DNA from: Bacteroidales bacterium UBA1217
GTDB taxonomy: Bacteria; Bacteroidota; Bacteroidia; Bacteroidales; P3
Assembly: GCA_002309335.1 (NCBI GenBank)
Contig: DBXH01000041.1
Location: 1,191 to 19,665, forward strand
Direction of reading: 5' to 3'
DNA length: 18,475 nucleotides
Part shown: positions 13,291 through 18,475 of the stretch, one piece after another
How positions within the stretch are numbered: the first letter of the stretch is position 1
Layout of the letters: every line of letters begins with the position of its first letter
Notes under the pieces: generated by a model
The model's database searches: none
What the model was told of the DNA's origin: nothing
The model's input: only the letters and a program-made list of their open reading frames with translations
Made by a program: the position numbers and the translations under genes

Positions 13291-14280
13291 TCAAGGTTTG
13301 TATTTCGATACTTGCAGGATATTCTGCGAGTCGGTATTCTCAAAGAGTTCTTTCATCGAACATTTGGTGGCGGTCATATAGCTGCGAACAATCTGCCATC
13401 CGATATAGTGAGTGGTGCGTGGCGCCGAGTCTTTAAAAGCATTGGTCTTAGGAGCCTCGTCCACAAAATTATGATAACGGGAATAGTCTTTTTCGTAAAG
13501 CAGATTGTTTTTAATGAAATATGCCCACACGTTGCTTTCATTGGCTTTCATCCAGTTCATCTGCTCTTCGGTGTAGCGGATTTTCAGCCTGTCTTCTTTC
13601 TTGGGCATTACCTGGTCGAGGAAATAGAGCACCTTGCCTTCAGCAATCATCAGGTCAAGCATCGTCACATTATCCTCGTCGGGCATAGCCGTGAACTGGC
13701 GTGCTATTTCGGCCATAATGTCAGAAGCCAGATAGACGCTGTCGCTCAGCTCCACGATGTACATTGGTGTCCAGAAGTAATCGTATTTTTCCATTCCGCC
13801 AAGTGCGTACTGGTCAATGTGAACCAGCACACTTTTTGTCTCGCGTGGTGCTATGATGCGCTGTGTGTAGTCGAAATCGCCCGAAATGAATGTGGCAAAC
13901 CATTTGTAGTCAATTTCGTCGTCAAGCGACTGGGCTTTATTGAGGGCTTCGGTCAATTCTGATTCGAGCCAGTAGAGGTTTTCATATTTGCCGTTGGTTA
14001 TGCGGTAAATGTCTCGCACTGTGCTGTCGGCGATAAAGTCGTTCAGCTGTGCCATATACTGCGGATTGTCGGGATAGATGTTGAGCAGTGGTGACTTAAA
14101 CTCTGTAGTGAACGCTATCAATGCGTCGGATAGTTTGTCCTCAGGTGTCTCGAACAATATCTGTTCAAAGCGTTTGATTGAAATGTCGCCTTCGTTGTGT
14201 CGCCTGTCTTTGCCTTTGCATCCTGCAAGGACAAGTGTTATCAAAAGACTATATATAAATACGTTGCGTATTATTTTCAT
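13291..14280 (-). CDS. GldB-like lipoprotein
   Basis: A 330-residue lipoprotein with signal MKIIRNVFIYSLLITLVLAG and acylated cysteine at 21 (LVLAGC). The start at 14278-14280 is chosen because it gives a clean lipoprotein signal; an in-frame ATG 31 codons upstream would place this signal inside the protein. The body matches the GldB pattern: IKRFEQILFETPEDKL near the N-terminus, a middle HIDQYALGGMEKYDYFW and MYIVELSDSVYLASDIMAEI, and the C-terminal WQIVRSYMTATKCSMKELFE. GldB is named for gliding motility in Flavobacterium, but non-gliding Bacteroidales also carry it with unknown role. It is the first gene of the run with the LTA-synthase-like gene. Confidence 0.8.
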   Translation of the reverse strand: MKIIRNVFIYSLLITLVLAGCKGKDRRHNEGDISIKRFEQILFETPEDKLSDALIAFTTEFKSPLLNIYPDNPQYMAQLNDFIADSTVRDIYRITNGKYENLYWLESELTEALNKAQSLDDEIDYKWFATFISGDFDYTQRIIAPRETKSVLVHIDQYALGGMEKYDYFWTPMYIVELSDSVYLASDIMAEIARQFTAMPDEDNVTMLDLMIAEGKVLYFLDQVMPKKEDRLKIRYTEEQMNWMKANESNVWAYFIKNNLLYEKDYSRYHNFVDEAPKTNAFKDSAPRTTHYIGWQIVRSYMTATKCSMKELFENTDSQNILQVSKYKP

Positions 14281-14306
14281 AGAAAATGACCTTAAAATAC
14301 AATTTG

Positions 14307-14314
14307 CAAAATTA
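14307..14314 (-). promoter_or_regulatory. -7 box of the GldB-like gene promoter
   Basis: The minus strand reads TAATTTTG followed by CA, an exact TAnnTTTG match, 27 bases upstream of the start at 14280. A TTG lies 22 bases further upstream (14339-14337), a little wide of the usual spacing. The region is flanked by A/T runs as at other promoters here. Confidence 0.5.
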
Positions 14315-14433
14315 CGAAAAAAAAACTTATCCGTTACAATAAGAATTAACACTAAACATTGCAAACGTATCAAAATTAACAGAGAACTCCTTAGGCGTGT
14401 ACAAATGGATGATATACAATCTACTATTAATAC

Positions 14434-14464
14434 AAAGAGCCGTGCTTTTTGAGCGCGGCTCTTT
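14434..14464 (-). terminator. Intrinsic terminator-like hairpin after the DUF349 gene
   Basis: Arms AAAGAGCCGTGC (14434-14445) and GCGCGGCTCTTT (14453-14464) form a 12-pair stem with one T:G pair around a seven-base loop TTTTTGA. It lies 25 bases beyond the DUF349 stop (14489). The minus-strand tail TTTGTATTAATAG is only moderately T-rich. It separates the DUF349 transcript from the GldB-LTA-synthase run. Confidence 0.75.
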
Positions 14465-14488
14465 GAGATAACAATACATTATCTGATA

Positions 14489-16477
14489 CTATTCTTTTGT
14501 CTGCTCCGTCTGCTCTGCCTCTTCGCTGACCAGTATTTTCAGTTTGGCTTCGAGTAGAGCAATCTCCTGACGGGCGTTTTGCATCTTCTTCTCAAACTCT
14601 TCCTTCAGAATGTCGGCCTGTTTGGAGTTGGCAAGGAAGCCGAGATTGTTCTCCCACAGACTTATATCGCTGCGCAGTTTCTGGATCTGCTCCATCAACT
14701 GGTTCTTTTTGTTGCCGTGGTCGCCGGATGCGGTGCTGTGCAATGTCTCACGGAATGAAGATAGCTCAGCTTCGCGGGCGGTGATTTTCAGTTTCTCGAA
14801 CATAGCGTTGATGGTGTCGCGGAAATCCTTCTGCAGACGCTGTTTCTCGTTGATGGGCACATATCCTATCTCCATCCAGCGACGTTGGAAATCTTTGATG
14901 GCGTTGAGGTTCTCTTCCTTATCCTCGCCAAAGGCGTAAGCTTTGAGTTCGGCGAGTATGCCTTCTTTCTTCTGCAGGTTTTCCTGCTCCGAGCCGCGGA
15001 GTTCTGTGAAGTAGGCCGACTTGCGGCTGAAGAACTCGTCGCAGGCACCACGGAAACGCTGCCAAATCTTTTCGCTGACCTTGCGGCTTACGGGACCAAT
15101 CTTTTTCCACTCATCCTGCAGTTTCAGCAGTTCTTCGGTGGCTTTCTTCCAGTCGTCACGTTTAGCAATGGCTTCGGCTTGGAGGCAGAGGTCGATCTTC
15201 TTGTTGTAGTTCTCGCTCTGTTCGTCCTTGACGCTGTCGAAATGCTGTTTCTTCTCAGCGTAGAAGCGGTCAATGCTGCCTTTGAAGGTGGTCCATATCT
15301 CCTCGTTCTGCTCGCGCGGCACCGGTCCGATGCTCTTCCACACTTTCAGCAGTTCGTCAAGCTGTGCGGAGACTTCGTTCCAGAGTTTTGTTGATGTGGG
15401 ACGCTCGGTAGTGAGTTCCTTTGCTTTTTCCACCAGAGCTTGTTTAGCTAAGAGGTTTTTCTCCATCTCCTCGCGGCGCTGCTCGTAGTATTCGCGGCGA
15501 CGTTCGTCGACCTGAGATGCGGCGTTGCGGAAACGGGCCCATATCTCGTCGTTTTGCTCTACGGGGACAGGTCCAATCTCGCGCCATTGTTCGCGCAGGT
15601 TCTGCAGTTCTTTGGCAGCCTTTGTGATGGAAGGCTCAACAATAAGTTCTTCAGCTTTTTCGCAAAGCAGAGTCTTGCTTTCCAGGTTTTTCTTCTGGTC
15701 GAGCAGCATCAGTTCCTTGTTCATCTTCACTTTGTTGAAGAATTGCTCAACAAGGAAGTGATAGCTCTGCCACAGACCGTTGAGCTCGGCCCTTGGCACG
15801 TCGCCGATGCCTTTCCAGCGGTCCTGGATGGCGTTGAACTCGTCGTATGAGTGCTTGAGGCTTTCCGATTCGTCGTCGATAAGTTTGCGCAACTCTTCGA
15901 GAATCTGCTGTTTCAGTTCCAGATTGTGTTTCTTGATGGCTTCAAGCTCGTCGATGTGTTTTTGTCTACGTTCGCGGTAGACGTTGTATATCTTGCGGTA
16001 GGCTTCGGCTACAGCGTCGTCGCCACCCTCATATTCGTCTTTGTTTCCGCCTTCTTCGATAAATTTGTCGAAAGCGGCTTTTTTAGCCTCTTTGTCGGCA
16101 GCGGCAAAGCTGATTTTCAGCGCGCCTACGCGGTTCTTGATCTTAGTAATGTCGTCGGTCTGCAGCAAATCTTTTAGTGCTTCGACCATCTCTTCACGGC
16201 TCATACCGTTGTAGTCGACCACAGGCTCTTCTTCGATTTCCGGTTCTGTCTCGTTCTGTTCTGCGGCGGGTTCGGACGAAGGTGCTTCTGTTGTGGGCTC
16301 TTCGTTTACAGTGTTTTCGTTCTGTGTCGTTTCCTCTTGTGGAGTAGCGGACTCTTCGGTAGCAGCAGAAGGCTCTGCCAGTGGTTCAGGTGTTTGCTCG
16401 GACAGGTTGGCCTCGTTCTCAGTTTGAGGGATTTGGGGCTCCATAGTCTCGTTTTGCATTTCTTTTGGTTCTTCCAT
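14489..16477 (-). CDS. DUF349 repeat protein (five repeats), cytoplasmic
   Basis: A 662-residue protein without signal or membrane segment. Residues 1 to about 88 are acidic and low in complexity, rich in Glu, Pro, Thr and Gln. Residues about 90-200 are helical. Five DUF349 units follow, each built on W(K/R/M)xIGxVP, with the tryptophans at about 221, 298, 380, 457 and 534; the spacings are 77, 82, 77 and 77 residues. The last unit reads WMEIGYVPINEKQRLQKDFR. Residues about 560-655 form a coiled coil (QIQKLRSDISLWENNLGFL, then LEAKLKILVSEE). The molecular function of DUF349 in Bacteroidetes is not established. The gene has its own promoter, a leader hairpin and a terminator, and stops with TAG. 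It stands alone, so context gives no partner. Confidence 0.85.
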   Translation of the reverse strand: MEEPKEMQNETMEPQIPQTENEANLSEQTPEPLAEPSAATEESATPQEETTQNENTVNEEPTTEAPSSEPAAEQNETEPEIEEEPVVDYNGMSREEMVEALKDLLQTDDITKIKNRVGALKISFAAADKEAKKAAFDKFIEEGGNKDEYEGGDDAVAEAYRKIYNVYRERRQKHIDELEAIKKHNLELKQQILEELRKLIDDESESLKHSYDEFNAIQDRWKGIGDVPRAELNGLWQSYHFLVEQFFNKVKMNKELMLLDQKKNLESKTLLCEKAEELIVEPSITKAAKELQNLREQWREIGPVPVEQNDEIWARFRNAASQVDERRREYYEQRREEMEKNLLAKQALVEKAKELTTERPTSTKLWNEVSAQLDELLKVWKSIGPVPREQNEEIWTTFKGSIDRFYAEKKQHFDSVKDEQSENYNKKIDLCLQAEAIAKRDDWKKATEELLKLQDEWKKIGPVSRKVSEKIWQRFRGACDEFFSRKSAYFTELRGSEQENLQKKEGILAELKAYAFGEDKEENLNAIKDFQRRWMEIGYVPINEKQRLQKDFRDTINAMFEKLKITAREAELSSFRETLHSTASGDHGNKKNQLMEQIQKLRSDISLWENNLGFLANSKQADILKEEFEKKMQNARQEIALLEAKLKILVSEEAEQTEQTKE

Positions 16478-16531
16478 TTGGTGTTTAGTTTGTGTTACAA
16501 TTACTTGTTTTTGAGTAGATTAATAATAATT

Positions 16532-16549
16532 TCCGGACTTTTGTCCGGA
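16532..16549 (-). promoter_or_regulatory. Hairpin at the start of the DUF349 mRNA leader
   Basis: TCCGGAC (16532-16538) pairs perfectly with GTCCGGA (16543-16549) around a four-base loop (AAAA in the transcript). With the -7 box at 16562-16569, transcription would start near 16555, so this stem sits within the first ten or so bases of a leader of about 78 bases. A 5'-end stabiliser is a reasonable guess; no T-run follows, so it is not a terminator. Confidence 0.55.
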
Positions 16550-16561
16550 GAATTCGAAGTG

Positions 16562-16592
16562 CAAAAGTAAACAAAATATTTAATCTGTGAAA
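16562..16592 (-). promoter_or_regulatory. Promoter of the DUF349 gene
   Basis: The minus strand carries TTTC (16592-16589), a 19-base spacer and TACTTTTG (16569-16562) followed by CA. The -7 box is an exact TAnnTTTG match and the spacing is ideal; the -33 element differs from TTTG in its last base. Confidence 0.6.
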
Positions 16593-16600
16593 AAATAAAT

Positions 16601-17230
16601 TTAAATAGTGGTAAGGATATCTTCCGTCTCGTAGTCGGGTAGGAGCGGGTCGAGGGCGAGAATTAAGTCGGCTACATATTCGCGCTGCTCTTTGAGGAAT
16701 CGTTGCCGTTTCTTTTGCAATGCCGTGTTGTTGCTGGTATCGGGGAAATAGGTCGTATCGGGATAGTCGGGGTCGGAGAAGTCGAACAAGGCACTCTCGA
16801 AAATGCCGTTTTCAACAAAAGAGTTGCGCATCTCTTCATGTTCAAATGTTGAGAAATTATTTTCTTTCGTTGCGCGGTGTTCCATATCGTCGTAGATGCG
16901 TTTTGCCAGTTCTTGTGATTCGGGGCCAATGATTAGCAGCGTTTTATCGAAGATGTTGGGCGTTGCGGTCTCCTTGGGGTTGTCGATAAGGAAGAAAGCC
17001 TGTTGGTTGGCGTTGATTTGATATGTGTAAAGCGAGCAGCTGTATTCGCCCGATTTGCGTTCCAGAGTGATATTCTCGTGCCGTTCCAGGTTGAATCCAT
17101 ACAACTGGTTGAGATAGAATGCAAAAGTGAATGTCTGATAATGAGTGCCCCACATCAGGATGGCGGTGGATTCCAACTTTTCGTTGAAATAGTCTTCGTA
17201 ATCGAATTTGAGTTTTTCCTGTTTTGGCAT
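16601..17230 (-). CDS. IPExxxVDY-like family protein, function unknown
   Basis: A 209-residue cytoplasmic protein starting MPKQEKLKFDYEDYFNEKLE at 17228-17230. A longer in-frame start at 17296 would overlap the radical SAM gene and adds a basic, non-conserved stretch. The layout AFYLNQLYGFNLERHENITL, then YSCSLYTYQINANQQAFFLI and NIFDKTLLIIGPES, resembles the short IPExxxVDY proteins of Bacteroidetes, although the name-giving motif itself reads NIFDKTLLIIG here. A C-terminal part (about 140-209) with acidic, Asp/Pro-rich sequence is additional. It starts seven bases after the radical SAM stop, so the two are translated from one message. Confident as a gene, weak as to family. Confidence 0.6.
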   Translation of the reverse strand: MPKQEKLKFDYEDYFNEKLESTAILMWGTHYQTFTFAFYLNQLYGFNLERHENITLERKSGEYSCSLYTYQINANQQAFFLIDNPKETATPNIFDKTLLIIGPESQELAKRIYDDMEHRATKENNFSTFEHEEMRNSFVENGIFESALFDFSDPDYPDTTYFPDTSNNTALQKKRQRFLKEQREYVADLILALDPLLPDYETEDILTTI

Positions 17231-17237
17231 AGTTCGG

Positions 17238-18131
17238 TTATTTAAAGGTCGTGGTCGATGATGCGAAATGCGGGTGGTAGTTTTCGGCAGAGTCAAGTTC
17301 CTGAACCCATCCTCGGTGGAATCCTAGCGAGTAGAATGTGTCGACGACCTTGTTGTATTCATCTTCGTTAAGCTTGCGTCCCAGTTCATCGGGCAGCGAC
17401 AAATCGTCGGGAGGGAAGTACTGTGCCATAAGCGATATGTGCACGTTGGACGATAGGTTGTTGGCAATCCATTCAAGGCATTTGATAGAATTCTCCACGC
17501 AGCCGGGCAGCACAAGGTGGCGAATTATCAGTCCGCGGAAAGCCATCCCGTTGTCGTCGGTGGGTAGCGACGAGCCTTTCTGGTTGTACATTTCAATCAG
17601 AGCCTTTTGCGCCACCTCGGGATAGTCGGCAGCATTGGAGTAACGTCGTGAAAGGTCGGGAATGCTGTATTTATAATCAGGTAGATAGATATCTATATAT
17701 GGTGCAATCTGTTCCAATACTTCAATGCTCTCATATCCGTTGGTGTTGTATACTATGGTCGGGTAGAGCCCCTTCGCGTGCAGTCCTTCAACAATTGGTG
17801 CCACAAGGTCGGAGTACTGGGTCGCGCTGACCAGTCCTACGATGTTTTCGGTCTTCTGCAGACTTTGCTCAACGGAGTCGATTATTTTGGCGACAGAAAG
17901 TCTCTGGGTCAATTCTGGGTCAACGCTAGGTCGCGATATGCTGTAATTTTGGCAAAAACAGCATTGCAGGTTGCAATGGGCAAAGAAGATGTTGCTGATG
18001 CCCTTGTTGCCCGACAGCGGCGGCTCTTCGCCTCGGTGTGCATATACCGCTGCGATCTCAGGTTTGGCCGAGTCGCTGTTGCAGAATCCTGGCTGATTCT
18101 TGCATTTCCGTGGGCATTTGTTACAGGACAT
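17238..18131 (-). CDS. PflA-like radical SAM protein (YfmU/AmmeMemoRadiSam-type activase family)
   Basis: A 297-residue cytoplasmic iron-sulfur enzyme. The SAM-binding [4Fe-4S] motif is CNLQCCFC with Cys53, Cys57 and Cys60 (CxxxCxxC). It is preceded by an N-terminal cysteine cluster CNKCPRKCKNQPGFC (Cys3, 6, 10, 17) and by HRGEEPPLSGNKG with IFFAHC, the usual entry of this PflA-like group. NTNGYES (about 129-135) and YLPDYKYS (about 149-156) are SAM-contact or barrel motifs, and IIRHLVLPGCVENS is a conserved late motif of the family. Members are often annotated as putative pyruvate formate-lyase activating enzymes, but the real partner is generally unknown. No glycyl radical enzyme is in the window. 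It is co-transcribed with the downstream IPExxxVDY-like gene. Confidence 0.82.
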   Translation of the reverse strand: MSCNKCPRKCKNQPGFCNSDSAKPEIAAVYAHRGEEPPLSGNKGISNIFFAHCNLQCCFCQNYSISRPSVDPELTQRLSVAKIIDSVEQSLQKTENIVGLVSATQYSDLVAPIVEGLHAKGLYPTIVYNTNGYESIEVLEQIAPYIDIYLPDYKYSIPDLSRRYSNAADYPEVAQKALIEMYNQKGSSLPTDDNGMAFRGLIIRHLVLPGCVENSIKCLEWIANNLSSNVHISLMAQYFPPDDLSLPDELGRKLNEDEYNKVVDTFYSLGFHRGWVQELDSAENYHPHFASSTTTFK

Positions 18132-18260
18132 TATTATTTAGGTTTTAAGGGTTTTAAAGGATTAAAGGGATTAAAAGTTTTTAGGGGTAATAATAGTCAT
18201 TCTTTTAAGCGAAGCGGTCCTTTTTAAACGTTTAAGCGAAGCGACCCTTTTTATCCTTTT
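18132..18260. repeat. Repeat-built divergent gap: ATTAAAGG units and two AAGCGAAGCG cores
   Basis: Next to the radical SAM start are degenerate units of 8-10 bases such as GGTTTTAAG, GGTTTTAAAG, GATTAAAG and GGATTAAAAG (about 18141-18178). Further right are two tandem copies of the 13-mer TTTAAGCGAAGCG at 18204-18216 and 18231-18243, 27 bases apart, followed by GTCC and ACCC respectively and each by a T-run. The cores point towards pepD. No minus-strand TAnnTTTG box for the radical SAM gene was found. Confidence 0.65.
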
Positions 18261-18283
18261 TAACGCCTCTTTTGAAAAAAAAT

Positions 18284-18314
18284 TTTGCCGTTCCAAATAA
18301 AAATTGTAATTTTG
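18284..18314 (+). promoter_or_regulatory. Promoter of pepD
   Basis: TTTG at 18284-18287, exactly 19 bases, then TAATTTTG at 18307-18314: a full match to the Bacteroidetes sigma-ABfr consensus (TTTG, about 19 bases, TAnnTTTG). Transcription would start near 18321, giving a leader of about 40 bases before the ATG at 18360. This is the clearest promoter in the window. Confidence 0.75.
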
Positions 18315-18359
18315 TACCCTCAATTAGAATAATGTATAACTATAAAATAATATAAGATT

Positions 18360-18475
18360 ATGACAATCAAAGACCTTGAACCGAAAGCATTGTGGAGCAA
18401 TTTCTACTCCCTTACCCGTTGCCCGCGTCCCTCAAAGCACGAAGATGCCGTCCGCGACTTCCTCGTAAAATGGGC
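18360..18475 (+). CDS. pepD: Aminoacyl-histidine dipeptidase (PepD-like), N-terminal part only
   Basis: ATG at 18360-18362 opens a frame that runs off the window after 38 codons: MTIKDLEPKALWSNFYSLTR, then CPRPSKHEDAVRDFLVKW. This matches the start of the cytosolic M20-type dipeptidase PepD (xxLxPxxxWxxFxxxxxxPRPSKxExxxxxFLxxW), which cleaves Xaa-His and other dipeptides. Bacteroidales genomes carry it commonly. The metal-binding residues lie beyond the window. The promoter upstream is canonical. Confidence 0.85.
   Translation, partial: MTIKDLEPKALWSNFYSLTRCPRPSKHEDAVRDFLVKW

Noticed and set aside
14281..14373. Longer GldB-like start 31 codons upstream
   Set aside because: It covers the -7 promoter box and would place the lipobox too far from the N-terminus.
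17231..17296. Longer start for the IPExxxVDY-like gene, overlapping the radical SAM gene
   Set aside because: The extension is basic and low in complexity, and the ATG at 17230 gives a normal seven-base spacing after the upstream stop.

Overview
The window is a chromosomal segment of a Bacteroidales bacterium, probably a gut or other anaerobic member. The evidence is: genes typical of the order (GldB-like lipoprotein, DUF4369 lipoprotein, DUF349 repeat protein, butyrate kinase, SUI1/YciH-type factor, a PdxY-like kinase of the Bacteroidetes type); promoter boxes of the Bacteroidetes form (TTTG, about 19 bases, TAnnTTTG; the clearest is upstream of pepD); few Shine-Dalgarno sequences; and moderately GC-rich genes separated by very AT-rich gaps. 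No rRNA, tRNA, intact insertion sequence or CRISPR array was seen. Genus cannot be assigned from the sequence alone.

Layout. (1) 1-1616: a PdxY-like kinase (minus, cut by the window edge) diverges from an EnvC-like murein hydrolase activator (plus). (2) 1613-2382: an accessory scar. It holds a decayed DUF3987-type mobile-element gene, an AT-rich core flanked by inverted 8-bp iterons, an orphan C-terminal coding fragment, and two palindromes. (3) 2383-6965, all minus: butyrate kinase, FKBP-type peptidyl-prolyl isomerase, chorismate synthase, DUF4369 lipoprotein and an LpxH-like phosphoesterase. The last four are tightly spaced and probably one transcript. (4) 7301-9864, plus: a cell-wall cluster of MltD-like transglycosylase with two LysM domains, DivIC/FtsB-like protein and NlpC/P60 lipoprotein. 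(5) 9876-14280, minus: GldB-like lipoprotein, LTA-synthase-type membrane sulfatase, DagK/YegS lipid kinase and SUI1 factor. (6) 14489-16477, minus: a five-repeat DUF349 protein with its own promoter, leader hairpin and terminator. (7) 16601-18131, minus: a PflA-like radical SAM protein and a poorly known IPExxxVDY-like protein. (8) 18360 onward: pepD, cut by the window edge.

Much of the window serves the cell envelope: peptidoglycan (EnvC-like, MltD-like, NlpC/P60, DivIC), lipid A or phospholipid (LpxH-like, DagK, LTA-synthase-like) and surface lipoproteins. The two most interesting functional points are the adjacency of an LTA-synthase-type enzyme to a diacylglycerol-kinase-type enzyme, which suggests a lipid donor and recycling pair, and a chorismate synthase lacking roughly 45 internal residues.

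The most unusual non-coding signal is in the gaps. Nearly every short intergenic gap is built from degenerate tandem units of 6 to 11 bases containing TTAA-like words, often running from the stop codon of one gene to the start codon of the next. Superimposed on this is a 13-bp word (TTTAAGCGAAGCG) found four times, each time upstream of a gene and in that gene's direction.
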